Assembly: GCA_001898405.1 (NCBI GenBank)
Contig: MKTW01000007.1
Location: 116,756 to 180,755, forward strand
From: Sphingobacteriales bacterium 44-61
GTDB lineage: Bacteria > Bacteroidota > Bacteroidia > Chitinophagales > Chitinophagaceae
Direction of reading: 5' to 3'
DNA: 64,000 nt
In this document: positions 38,552-47,095 of the stretch, one piece after another
Position numbering within the stretch: position 1 is the stretch's first letter
Layout of the letters: each line of letters starts with the position of its first letter
Notes under the pieces: generated by a model
Databases searched by the model: none
What the model saw: the letters and a program-made list of their open reading frames with translations, nothing else
Told to the model about the DNA's origin: nothing
Translations under genes and position numbers: made by a program

Positions 38552-39274
38552 TCAGGCTTTCCTGCGTTTCATTTCCTGCTCTGCATAGCCAAATACTTTT
38601 TTCATTACATCTGTTTTGCGGAATTCATATTTACTGCGGATATTTTCTTCTTCATTGGCAACTGAGCTGAACATGGCATCAATAGCACGATCTGCAATAA
38701 AATCAGTGAGATTGGTTTCGAGCTTATTCGTCACCAGCGGGATCTTATTGTATACATTGGTCAGGTTGCTCCAGGCTTTATTAGCGCCATTGAGGTTGGC
38801 CGTGCTGTCAACTATAGGCCTGAAGGCTGTCATCAGTTGCGGCGACATTGAACTCTTGAAATAATCTGTTGCTGCATGCATATTGTCTGTAAGCAATATA
38901 CTGGCTGCATCGCTCAGGCTCATTTGCTTTACTGAATTGAGGAAAATGGGTTTGGCAGCTACCACTGCAGAAGACATCGCATTGGTGAACTTGCCGGTCA
39001 CTTCATTTACCAGGCTGGTCATGCCTATATCTTTCAATGTTTTTTCGATCTTGGCAGCATCGCCGGGGAATGCGAAGCGCAACAGGGGATTACCGCTGTT
39101 GGGGTTGGCAAAAGCATCAAAGCCGCTGAACAATCCCTGTGTCAACGCGTCTTTAAGGCCGGTAGCCATTTCCGCCTGGGAAGGGATCAGTACGGAGCCG
39201 ATTTGTTTTAATGTGTCGCAGGAAGAAAGAAAGATAGTGGTGCCGAGGCAAAGGCTGAATAAAAGCCGTTTCAT
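38552..39274 (-). CDS. DUF4197 family lipoprotein
   Basis: This 240-residue protein has a lipoprotein signal (MKRLLFSLCLGTTIFLSSC, lipobox LSSC, Cys19). The DUF4197 helical body includes GLKDALTQGLFSGFDAF and LNGANKAWSNLTN and ends in a lysine/arginine-rich tail (EMKRRKA). The function is unknown. ATG 39274 is chosen over a longer frame because it gives the signal peptide. It converges with atpC. Confidence 0.88.
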   Translation of the reverse strand: MKRLLFSLCLGTTIFLSSCDTLKQIGSVLIPSQAEMATGLKDALTQGLFSGFDAFANPNSGNPLLRFAFPGDAAKIEKTLKDIGMTSLVNEVTGKFTNAMSSAVVAAKPIFLNSVKQMSLSDAASILLTDNMHAATDYFKSSMSPQLMTAFRPIVDSTANLNGANKAWSNLTNVYNKIPLVTNKLETNLTDFIADRAIDAMFSSVANEEENIRSKYEFRKTDVMKKVFGYAEQEMKRRKA

Positions 39275-39340
39275 AGTGTTAGTGTTTTGATTGGAAAGAA
39301 AAAACAAATTTCGCAAAATTACAAAGCATCCCGCCAGGAA

Positions 39341-39401
39341 TCTTTGTGTTCTTCGTGTCTTTGTGGGAGTGATCTCCGCAAAGACACGAAGAACACAAAG
39401 A
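39341..39401. repeat. Dispersed hairpin repeat, copy 3
   Basis: The 26-nt arms (39341-39366, 39376-39401) pair with one G-U-type mismatch around a 9-nt loop. It lies about 38 bp past the YqgE stop. Confidence 0.9.
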
Positions 39402-39438
39402 AAATATTTGGATGGGCATATAAACTAAATAGTGGGGA

Positions 39439-39990
39439 TTAATTCAGTTGTGGGTCGATCGGAAAGTGGATCATCATTTCATAATCCCCGCCCAGGTGTT
39501 TAAGCGCATTTTTCCAGATATCTTCGATCTTATCAGGGAAAATAAGCTTGGGAGTGGCATTGACAGTAAGCCATGATTTTTCTTTGAGCTCTTCCTGCAA
39601 TTGATTTTCTCCCCAGCCGGAATAACCGATAAAGAAACGGATCTTCGAGCTTTGGGCATTACCGGATCTGACCAGTTCCATTGCTTTTTCAAAATCACCG
39701 CCCCAATACAGGCCTTTCGTCACTTCCACACCCCCGGGAATCTCTTCAGGGTATTGATGTAAGAAATGAATGGTATTCATTTGCACCGGGCCGCCATAGT
39801 AAACCGGCAGGGAATATCCTTCCATATCGGGGATCAGTTCATCCAGCGTACTCTCGTAAGGCCGGTTGATCACAAATCCAAAGCTGCCCTCTTCGTTGTG
39901 CTCACAGAGGAACACCACCGTACGGAGAAAATTAGGGTCCTTTAAAAAGGGGTCTGCTATCAGTAATATGCCGGGGCCGGGTTCAATCAT
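39439..39990 (-). CDS. YqgE/AlgH family protein
   Basis: This 183-residue protein has the family marks: GILLIADPFLKDPNFLRTVVFLCEH (about 7-31), GSFGFVINRP (about 35-44), YYGGPVQMNTIHFLH and FFIGYSGWGENQLQEE. The family (UPF0301) has a solved fold but no settled function; a role in gene regulation or protein stability is suggested. It is monocistronic, with hairpin repeat copy 3 past its stop. Confidence 0.93.
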   Translation of the reverse strand: MIEPGPGILLIADPFLKDPNFLRTVVFLCEHNEEGSFGFVINRPYESTLDELIPDMEGYSLPVYYGGPVQMNTIHFLHQYPEEIPGGVEVTKGLYWGGDFEKAMELVRSGNAQSSKIRFFIGYSGWGENQLQEELKEKSWLTVNATPKLIFPDKIEDIWKNALKHLGGDYEMMIHFPIDPQLN

Positions 39991-40142
39991 ACTTCAATTT
40001 AGGGATATAAAATCTTTTTTTAAAATCCTGGTTAGCGGACAGATATTTTGCCAAAAGCCGCCCGGCCTATCCTGCAAAGTAAAAGCCAAGTTAAAATCTG
40101 CCGTTAGAGGACAAGCGGCTTAGCCAGGCACCGCATGTACAG

Positions 40143-40150
40143 TATTTTTG
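40143..40150 (+). promoter_or_regulatory. Bacteroidota -7 element for the histidine kinase gene
   Basis: TATTTTTG fits TAnnTTTG exactly and lies 50 bp before the kinase start codon. The -33 element is weak. Confidence 0.5.
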
Positions 40151-40200
40151 CAGGATTGTATAAGTAAAACCTTTTATCTTTCCGCTAAATAAACAGTCGT

Positions 40201-41556
40201 TTGAGAAAAATATTTACCATTATCATTATACTTATCAGTATCTCGCTGATCGGGATCATTGTTATACAACTGTCCTGGCTCAAGAATATGATACTGCTGA
40301 AAGAAGAGCAGGTAAAGGAAAAGATAGAAAAAGCTGTCAGCATTGTAGGGGAAGAACTGAATCAATATAAAGGCAGTTACTGGAACAACCGGATCTCTTC
40401 CCAGTCGAACAACCTTTTCCCGGAAGAGTTTACTATGGAAATGCTCCGGCCGATAACGATTGGCAAGCGGTTCACAGCTGTGGAGCTGGAAGGTAAAATA
40501 ACTGCGGCATTTCATGCAGTGCAACTGAGCGGAATGAAGTTTGAGTTCCTGCTTTCTGCAAGAAGCATGCGCAATAACTCCGTTATTGAAACTGTGGAGC
40601 GCATCTCCAAAAAATTCTCTGCGGAATATGAAGATACTGTCAACAACTGGTCGAGGGGCGTACTGCTGCTTGCACCAAGCGGTTCTGCTGCTGAAAACCT
40701 GGCTGCGGATGAAACACTGACCGTGCTGGCAATCGATTGGAAAGATTTTGCCTTAAAAGAATTGCGCATGCCTATTGTGATGGCAATTCTTTTTACCATT
40801 ATCATCATCGCGGCATTCTACCTCACTGTGCATACCATGCTCCGTCAGAAAAAGCTGGGTGAGATCAAGAACGATTTCATCAATAACATGACGCATGAGT
40901 TTAAAACGCCGATCGCTACCATATCGCTGGCAGTAGATGCCATGAAGAACGAAAAAGTGCTGCAGAACAGGGAAAAGATCGGTTATTTCAGCTCTATCAT
41001 CAAAGAAGAGAACCAACGGATGAACCGGCAGGTGGAAACCATTCTTAAAGCATCGCAACTGGAAAAGCAGGAAGTGAACCTGAACCTGCAACCACTGCAT
41101 GTGCATGATGTGATCAAGGATGTGGTAGATAATTTCGCTTTGCAATTGCAGGAAAAACAAGGTAAGGCTGAGGTTTTGCTGAGTGCAGAGAATGACCAGA
41201 TCAATGCGGACGAAGTGCATTTCTCCAACCTGATCAATAACCTGGTGGATAATGCAGTAAAATATTCAAAAGAAAATATACCGGTGCAGTTAAAGATCAG
41301 CACACAATCAAATGATAAATTCCTGTTTGTACGGGTAGAGGATAATGGTATTGGTATGAGCAAGGAAACAGTGAAAAGAGTGTTTGAACGGTTTTATCGT
41401 GCACATACAGGGAACCTGCACAATGTAAAAGGTTTTGGATTGGGATTAAGCTATGTGAAAACAATGGTGCAGGCGCATGGAGGCGAGATAAAGGTGGATA
41501 GCACTTTGGGTAAGGGCAGTATATTTATATTACAGTTCCCGTTGAAAAAGCATTGA
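40201..41556 (+). CDS. Orphan membrane sensor histidine kinase
   Basis: This 451-residue kinase has transmembrane helices at about residues 5-24 and 190-211, a periplasmic sensor part between them, an H-box NNMTHEFKTP with His232, an N-box NLINNLVDNAVKYSK, and G motifs VEDNGIGMS and GFGLGLSYV. It should autophosphorylate His232 and pass the phosphate to a response regulator. The start is TTG at 40201: a stop lies a few codons upstream, and the first ATG would remove the first helix. No response regulator is adjacent. Confidence 0.9.
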   Translation: MRKIFTIIIILISISLIGIIVIQLSWLKNMILLKEEQVKEKIEKAVSIVGEELNQYKGSYWNNRISSQSNNLFPEEFTMEMLRPITIGKRFTAVELEGKITAAFHAVQLSGMKFEFLLSARSMRNNSVIETVERISKKFSAEYEDTVNNWSRGVLLLAPSGSAAENLAADETLTVLAIDWKDFALKELRMPIVMAILFTIIIIAAFYLTVHTMLRQKKLGEIKNDFINNMTHEFKTPIATISLAVDAMKNEKVLQNREKIGYFSSIIKEENQRMNRQVETILKASQLEKQEVNLNLQPLHVHDVIKDVVDNFALQLQEKQGKAEVLLSAENDQINADEVHFSNLINNLVDNAVKYSKENIPVQLKISTQSNDKFLFVRVEDNGIGMSKETVKRVFERFYRAHTGNLHNVKGFGLGLSYVKTMVQAHGGEIKVDSTLGKGSIFILQFPLKKH

Positions 41557-41560
41557 TATC

Positions 41561-42775
41561 CTAAGGCAGAATCAAGCATCCATCCCCATAACTTAAAAAC
41601 CTGAAATCGTTCTCCAGGGCATACTGGTACATCATTTTCCAATCATTACCCATTAATGCAGCAATCAATAACAACAAAGTAGATTGCGGCTGATGAAAAT
41701 TCGTTATTAACCCTTTTGCAATTCTGAACTTGTATCCCGGCGCGATAATGATCTGTGTCTTTGTGATCAACCGCTCCATTTTATTTTTTTCCATCCATTG
41801 CAATAACCCGGTCAGTGCTTCTTTTGCAGGCAGGTCCTGTATGGGATGATCATACGCCTCCCATTGCGCAAGGCCATTTACTTCTTCCTCATTAGCCAGT
41901 TTCACTCCCAGCCAGTATAAACTTTCAATAGTGCGCATGGATGTAGTACCAACAGGAATAACAGGCCCATCAATGTTATCAATCAATTCACGGATCAATG
42001 TTGCAGGTACATCCATAAACTCTGCATGCATTTCATGATCTTCCAGCATATCTGCTTTCACGGGTTTGAATGTGCCTGCACCCACATGCAGGGTAACATA
42101 AGCCGTGCTGATATTTTTTTGCCGGAGTTGCTGAAAAATATTCTCCGTGAAATGAAGCCCTGCAGTAGGCGCGGCAACAGAGCCATCCATCTTTGCATAG
42201 ATCGTTTGATAGGTTTCACTATCCGTTGCCGTTGCTTTTCGTTTGATATAGGGTGGCAGAGGGATTGCTCCCGCATGATGCAATAGTTCAGCAAAACTCA
42301 TTGCAGCCGGCTGCCAGGAAAGTTCAATGATAAAGCTTCCCGCTTTTTTCTCAATATATCTTGCTTCCAGGTCAATTTCTTCTCCGTTGCTGCTTATCCT
42401 TTTTTGCAGCACCTGTCCTGGTTTCCATTTGGAAGCGCCGCCTACCAGGCAATGCCACCACACTTTTCCGTGTTGTTGAAAAGCAGTGCTGATATCGCTG
42501 TACTGCTCATGCGGTTCCAGGCAAAAGATCTCAATAGTGCCGCCGGTAGGTTTTTGAAACAATAAGCGTGCTTCCACCACTTTGGTATTGTTGAAAACAA
42601 GCAATGAGTTTCCGGGGAGATGAGAACTGATATCCGAATACCTGCTTTCGCTGATAGTCCCTTTTTTATAGATAAGAAGTTTGGAAAGGTCCCTGGGATT
42701 AAGTGGATATTCAGCGATCCGGTCAGCAGGAAGTTCATAGCTGAATCCGGCAATGGATAGATTTTTTGGATGCAT
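41561..42775 (-). CDS. queA: tRNA queuosine synthesis enzyme QueA
   Basis: This 404-residue SAM:tRNA ribosyltransferase-isomerase has the N-terminal FSYELPADRIAEYPLNPRDLSKLL, GSVAAPTAGLHFTE, YVTLHVGAGTFKPV and C-terminal TNFHQPQSTLLLLI. It adds the epoxycyclopentyl part of queuosine to tRNA. ATG 42775 is used, since a longer frame adds 13 unlikely residues. It converges with the kinase gene with a 4-bp gap between stops, so there is no room for a terminator. Confidence 0.95.
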   Translation of the reverse strand: MHPKNLSIAGFSYELPADRIAEYPLNPRDLSKLLIYKKGTISESRYSDISSHLPGNSLLVFNNTKVVEARLLFQKPTGGTIEIFCLEPHEQYSDISTAFQQHGKVWWHCLVGGASKWKPGQVLQKRISSNGEEIDLEARYIEKKAGSFIIELSWQPAAMSFAELLHHAGAIPLPPYIKRKATATDSETYQTIYAKMDGSVAAPTAGLHFTENIFQQLRQKNISTAYVTLHVGAGTFKPVKADMLEDHEMHAEFMDVPATLIRELIDNIDGPVIPVGTTSMRTIESLYWLGVKLANEEEVNGLAQWEAYDHPIQDLPAKEALTGLLQWMEKNKMERLITKTQIIIAPGYKFRIAKGLITNFHQPQSTLLLLIAALMGNDWKMMYQYALENDFRFLSYGDGCLILP

Positions 42776-42894
42776 TGTTTGAGTGCAACTAACTGTTGCT
42801 TTGGTGAGTTGCAAAGGTAGTAAGCTTATGCAGACCGGTGTATAAACAGTCCATCGTAGGGCGGAAAATCTCTTCTAGTTTTGTAATTCACCGG

Positions 42895-43004
42895 TTATCC
42901 ACCGTAATCCACAGGTAATCCACGGTATTTCAATCAATTTTTTGCCAAAAACCGCTGAAAGCCTCTACTGGTAACGTCTATAAGAAAAAATTTTCTGTGG
43001 AAAA
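42895..43004. promoter_or_regulatory. Cluster of DnaA-box-like 9-mers
   Basis: TTATCCACC (42895-42903), TAATCCACA (42905-42913) and TAATCCACG (42916-42924) run in tandem at 10-11 bp spacing; each is one or two bases from the DnaA box TTATCCACA. TGTGGAAAA at 42996-43004 is the reverse of TTTTCCACA, a full match to TTWTNCACA. Function is inferred only. Confidence 0.5.
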
Positions 43005-43030
43005 AATAAAAGAGCGAAAATTTGGTTCCG

Positions 43031-43055
43031 AAGTGGGAAAAAGTGTTATTTTGTG
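43031..43055 (+). promoter_or_regulatory. Putative MraZ operator upstream of mraZ
   Basis: GTG occurs at 43033, 43043 and 43053, spaced exactly 10 bp: AAGTGGGAAA, AAGTGTTATT, TTGTGTGAAT. MraZ proteins are known to bind 10-bp direct repeats containing GTG/TGGG upstream of their own operon. The third repeat overlaps the likely -7 element. Confidence 0.65.
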
Positions 43056-43093
43056 TGAATTAGCAGAAAAATTGATTCAATTCCCTGATACTG

Positions 43094-43576
43094 ATGGACT
43101 TTCTCGGAGAATTCGAGGCTACTTTGGACGCAAAGGGGCGTTTTCTTCTACCGGTCGGCTTCAAAAAGCAGCTCCCGGAAGAAGAGCAACACCGCTTTGT
43201 TATCAACAGGGGGTTTGAAAAATGTTTGAGTCTGTACCCTGTGAAAAATTGGGAACCTCTGTTCGCCAGGATCAAAGGGCTGAACGATTTTGATCCCCAG
43301 GCGAGAGAATTCCGGCGGTATTTCCTGAATGGCGCCACCTACGTGGAGCCGGACAGTGCAGGCAGGTTACTGGTACCGCCCAACCTGAAAGCCCATGCCG
43401 ATCTGCAGAAAGACATTGTGTTGGTAGCGGCAGGCGATAAAATTGAAATCTGGGATAGTAATAAGTACAAACAGTTCTTTGATTCATTCTCACCGGAAGC
43501 ATTCAGCAAGCTGGCCAAGCAGGTAATGGTTGATAACGCTTACAACACGAATAGCGCGAATAATGCGAATAGTTAG
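43094..43576 (+). CDS. mraZ: Transcription regulator MraZ
   Basis: This 160-residue protein has two AbrB-like half-domains with the marks LDAKGRFLLP (about 11-20) and VEPDSAGRLLVPPNLK (about 83-98). It binds repeats upstream of its own operon and controls the division cluster. The C-terminus has an Asn/Ser/Ala extension (NTNSANNANS) encoded by three 9-nt repeats (43547-43570) just before the stop. It is the first gene of the cluster; rsmH starts 4 bp after its stop. Confidence 0.96.
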   Translation: MDFLGEFEATLDAKGRFLLPVGFKKQLPEEEQHRFVINRGFEKCLSLYPVKNWEPLFARIKGLNDFDPQAREFRRYFLNGATYVEPDSAGRLLVPPNLKAHADLQKDIVLVAAGDKIEIWDSNKYKQFFDSFSPEAFSKLAKQVMVDNAYNTNSANNANS

Positions 43577-43579
43577 CGT

Positions 43580-44494
43580 ATGGAAGAGCAGTACCACATA
43601 CCTGTTTTGCTGGAAGAAACGATTGAAGCCCTGCATATACAGCCGCAAGGCATTTATGTAGACTGCACATTCGGCGGCGGTGGCCATTCACGGGCAATAC
43701 TGGAAAAGCTGGGACCTGAAGGCAAGCTCATCGTGTTTGACCAGGATGAAGATGCCAAAAGAAACCTGCCCGATGACGCGCGTGTGATCTTCGTGCCGCA
43801 TAATTTCCGCCACCTTCAACGTTTTCTCCGCCTCCACCAGGTAAGTGCTGTTGATGGCATCATGGCAGATCTTGGCGTAAGCAGTCACCAGTTTGATGAA
43901 GCGGCACGTGGATTTTCCACCCGTTTCGATGGCGATCTGGATATGCGTATGGACCAGCGGCAACCGCTTACTGCTTTTGAAGTGGTGAATACCTACACCG
44001 AAGCTCAACTACACAAAATATTTGAGCAGTATGGTGAAGTCACCAATTCAAAAACACTGGCCCGCAAGATCGTGGCTGTCAGAAACCAGGTATCGCTCAA
44101 AACGATCGATGCCTTCAAGAATGCCCTCCGTGAAGTGGTAAAAGGAAACCCTCATAAGTATTTTGCCCAGGTTTTCCAGGCTTTGCGCATTGAAGTGAAT
44201 GACGAGTTAGGTGCGTTAAAAGAAATGTTGCAACAGCTTCCCAAACTACTGAAACCAGGTGGCCGTGTAGCCATCATCACTTTCCATTCTTTAGAAGACA
44301 GGCTGGTCAAGAATTTTTTCCGCCGTGGCAGTTTCGATGAGCCGGAAACGAACCCCTTTATCAATGATGAACCGGTGAATGAACTGAAAGTGATCACCAA
44401 AAAGCCAGTGGTGCCAACGGACAAAGAGCTAAAACGGAATTCACGCTCGAGGAGCTCCAAGCTCAGGGTAGCAGAAAAAGTGATGATGGTGTGA
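43580..44494 (+). CDS. rsmH: 16S rRNA m4C1402 methyltransferase
   Basis: This 304-residue enzyme (MraW) has the SAM-binding DCTFGGGGHSRAIL (about 28-41), GIMADLGVSSHQFDE (about 95) and C-terminal RNSRSRSSKLRVAEK. It methylates N4 of C1402 in 16S rRNA. It starts 4 bp after mraZ and runs into the FtsL-like gene. Confidence 0.97.
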   Translation: MEEQYHIPVLLEETIEALHIQPQGIYVDCTFGGGGHSRAILEKLGPEGKLIVFDQDEDAKRNLPDDARVIFVPHNFRHLQRFLRLHQVSAVDGIMADLGVSSHQFDEAARGFSTRFDGDLDMRMDQRQPLTAFEVVNTYTEAQLHKIFEQYGEVTNSKTLARKIVAVRNQVSLKTIDAFKNALREVVKGNPHKYFAQVFQALRIEVNDELGALKEMLQQLPKLLKPGGRVAIITFHSLEDRLVKNFFRRGSFDEPETNPFINDEPVNELKVITKKPVVPTDKELKRNSRSRSSKLRVAEKVMMV

Positions 44495-44547
44495 ATGAAA
44501 CAATCAAGCAGACAATAACTGGACGAGTTATTTATAAACGGAACGAA

Positions 44548-44886
44548 ATGGAAGAAAAAACAACGCCTTCAACTGAAAAACATCCCGGTTCGCCGGGATG
44601 GAAGCGTTGGCTGAATTACCAGTCGGTAGTGAGGCAAATGCCCTTTTTCCTTTTCCTGACGTTTCTCGCAGTGATCTACATATATAATGGTCACTATGCA
44701 GATAAAACCATCCGACAGATTGGACGGACATCACGCGAGGTGAAAGAGCTCCAGTATGAATACAAAACTGTGAAGAGTGAAGTGATGTTCCGCAGCAAGC
44801 AAAGCGAGATGGCAAAAGCAGTGGAACCGCTGGGGTTGAAAGAACTCTTGCAACCACCAGTGGTACTGGAAGACGATAAACGCTAA
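44548..44886 (+). CDS. ftsL: FtsL-like division protein
   Basis: This 112-residue bitopic protein has one membrane helix (about residues 33-50, PFFLFLTFLAVIYIYNG) followed by a heptad-like segment (REVKELQYEYKTVKSEVMF). Position between rsmH and the transpeptidase gene and the topology identify it as FtsL, which joins FtsI/FtsW at the septum; sequence identity to FtsL is low. The frame can start at GTG 44491 overlapping rsmH; ATG 44548 is preferred. Confidence 0.8.
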   Translation: MEEKTTPSTEKHPGSPGWKRWLNYQSVVRQMPFFLFLTFLAVIYIYNGHYADKTIRQIGRTSREVKELQYEYKTVKSEVMFRSKQSEMAKAVEPLGLKELLQPPVVLEDDKR

Positions 44887-44890
44887 TGAC

Positions 44891-44917
44891 GCGAATAAGA
44901 GCGCGGATAGCACGAAT
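44891..44917. repeat. CGAAT-type short repeat tract after ftsL
   Basis: GCGAAT (44891), GCGGAT (44903) and ACGAAT (44912) follow the ftsL stop at multiples of three bases. Similar 9-nt-spaced units occur at 43547-43570 and 60830-60853. Confidence 0.6.
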
Positions 44918-44943
44918 AAGTAAGCAACATAAGCGGGCGGAAT

Positions 44944-47073
44944 TTGGAAACACGGCGCGACATATTGTGGAGGGTATATCTCAGTTTTCTTGGCATCGTA
45001 GTGCTAAGCCTGCTGATATTGGGAAAGGCATTTTATATCCAGCGCATTGAAGGAGATCATTGGAGAAGCATGAGCGACAGTATGCACCAGCGTATTGTGG
45101 AACTGGATGCAGACCGCGGAACAATTTACAGTGAAGACGGACAAATGCTGAGCACTTCCCTTCCGCAGTTTGATATCTATCTCGATTTCCAGGCAGATGG
45201 ATTGCGTGACAAGAACGGAAAAGTGTTCAGGGAAAATGTGGATTCATTTTCCATAGCTCTTTCAAAATTTTTCGGGGATAAAAGCGTGAACCAATACAAA
45301 GCGGAGCTGAAAGAAGGATACCGGAAAAAAAGCCGCTATTATCCATTAAAGAAAAAAATATCATTCGAAGAATATAAAGCTTTCCGGCAATTCCCGCTGG
45401 TAAAGCTCGGGAGGAACAAGAGCGGTGTGATAGTGGAAGAAAACAGCAAACGCTTGTTGCCATTCGGTTTGCTGGCCAACAGAACGATCGGCCTTTCACG
45501 CGAACATATTGCCAGCAATGGCAAAGCGAAAAAGCAGAACGTAGGACTGGAAAAAAGCTATGATAGTTTATTGACAGGACAAAAGGGGCAAAGGCTGGTA
45601 AGATATGCTTCAGGCGGCGCCATACCGGTGGAAGGATTCCAGGTGGAACCGGAAAACGGTAAAGATATTTTCACCACGCTGGATGTGAACATACAGGATA
45701 TATCTGAAAACGCTTTGCTGCGGATGATGGAAACCAGCGAGGCCCTGTATGGCAGTTGCATCGTGATGGAAACGAAGACCGGCAAGATCAAAGCCATGGC
45801 AAACCTTGGCCGCCGGCCCGACGGAAGTTATTGGGAAGATGATAACTACGCTTTGCGTGTAACAGAACCGGGATCAACCATCAAACTCGTAACGCTGATG
45901 GCCATCCTGGAAAAAGGAACATCCAAACTGGATGATCTCGTGGAAGTAGGAAGTGCAGGGCATATGATCGTTGGCCCGAGAAATGTGAATGATGCTGAAC
46001 GCTCTCCCAAACCTGTGCTGACAGTAAAAGAATGTTTTGCGCATAGTTCAAATGTGGGAATGAGCAAACTGGCTTTAAAGGCTTTCTCGCAAAATCCAAA
46101 AGAATTCCGTGAATACCTCCATAAATATCACATGGATGTGACCGTACCGGTCGACTTATCCAATATCCCCAAACCAAGACTGGCACCCCTTGAAAAGAAC
46201 AGTGGCGGATTGATGAACATGATCACGATGAGCTTTGGTTACGCTCTTCAGGTGAGCCCATTACATACATTGGCATTATACAATGCAATTGCAAATAATG
46301 GTGTGATGGTGAAGCCTTACCTGGTCAGCAGTATCCGCCAGGACGGTATCATTGTTAAGCAATTTGAACCCACCGTGCTGGATGAGCGTATCACCAAGCC
46401 TGAAGTAGTTAAAGCGGCGAGGCAAAGTATGGAAGCGGTGATCTCAGAAGGAACAGGCAGGAAAGTTTTTCAGGATATGCCGTTTCCCATAGCCGGTAAA
46501 ACCGGTACTGCACACGTAGCAGACGGAAACATAAAATATTATGATGGCGTGTACCAGGCATCTTTTGTAGGATATTTTCCTGCCAACGACCCGCAATACA
46601 CCTGCATCGTGGTAATAAGAAGTAAACCTCATGCAGCAATCCATTACGGGGGAACATTGAGCGGACCTGTTTTCAAAGAGATCGCTACCAAGCTCTACTC
46701 AATGTATGTGAACAAAAAAGAGCCGGCTCAATACATACCTAAAAAAGACAGTGCTGCCTTCTTTTATGCAGGTAACACAGAAGATATAAGAACAGTGTAT
46801 AAAACATTAAATGTTGGTTATATGGACTCTGCTGCGCAGGGAAGCTGGAGCAGTGTATATGCAGCCAACTATAAACCGGTGATCAGGAATGCAACCGTAA
46901 GGCAGCAGGTGATGCCGAATGTAAGGGGAATGGGATTGAAAGATGCATTGTTCCTGCTGGAAAATATGGGAGTCAGGGTTTCCGTGAAGGGAAAAGGTAA
47001 AGTAACCAGTCAATCTGTTTCTGCCGGTGAAGCGATTGCAAAAGGAGCATCTGTTGTACTTGAATTGAGCTAA
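44944..47073 (+). CDS. ftsI: Septal peptidoglycan transpeptidase FtsI with PASTA domain
   Basis: This 709-residue class B penicillin-binding protein has a membrane helix (about 11-30), a pedestal domain, and a transpeptidase domain with SxxK S311-T-I-K314, SxN S368-S-N370 and K519-T-G521. A C-terminal PASTA domain (about 655-709; VMPNVRGMGLKDAL) follows. It crosslinks septal peptidoglycan with FtsW. The start is TTG 44944; no in-frame ATG upstream exists before a stop, and a later ATG would remove the anchor helix. Confidence 0.95.
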   Translation: METRRDILWRVYLSFLGIVVLSLLILGKAFYIQRIEGDHWRSMSDSMHQRIVELDADRGTIYSEDGQMLSTSLPQFDIYLDFQADGLRDKNGKVFRENVDSFSIALSKFFGDKSVNQYKAELKEGYRKKSRYYPLKKKISFEEYKAFRQFPLVKLGRNKSGVIVEENSKRLLPFGLLANRTIGLSREHIASNGKAKKQNVGLEKSYDSLLTGQKGQRLVRYASGGAIPVEGFQVEPENGKDIFTTLDVNIQDISENALLRMMETSEALYGSCIVMETKTGKIKAMANLGRRPDGSYWEDDNYALRVTEPGSTIKLVTLMAILEKGTSKLDDLVEVGSAGHMIVGPRNVNDAERSPKPVLTVKECFAHSSNVGMSKLALKAFSQNPKEFREYLHKYHMDVTVPVDLSNIPKPRLAPLEKNSGGLMNMITMSFGYALQVSPLHTLALYNAIANNGVMVKPYLVSSIRQDGIIVKQFEPTVLDERITKPEVVKAARQSMEAVISEGTGRKVFQDMPFPIAGKTGTAHVADGNIKYYDGVYQASFVGYFPANDPQYTCIVVIRSKPHAAIHYGGTLSGPVFKEIATKLYSMYVNKKEPAQYIPKKDSAAFFYAGNTEDIRTVYKTLNVGYMDSAAQGSWSSVYAANYKPVIRNATVRQQVMPNVRGMGLKDALFLLENMGVRVSVKGKGKVTSQSVSAGEAIAKGASVVLELS

Positions 47074-47095
47074 CGATAAGAACCAATAACTGATT

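Larger units (their letters stand above)
42776..43093. other. Upstream region of the dcw cluster
   Basis: This 318-bp divergent gap between queA and mraZ holds their promoters. It contains three tandem DnaA-box-like 9-mers (42895-42924), a further box at 42996-43004, and the MraZ-type repeats at 43031-43055. A weak -7 element (TATTTTG, 43047-43053) overlaps the last repeat. No gene is seen. Confidence 0.7.

Noticed and set aside
43547..43570. Short CRISPR-like or microsatellite array
   Set aside because: Only three 9-nt units and in the coding frame of mraZ.
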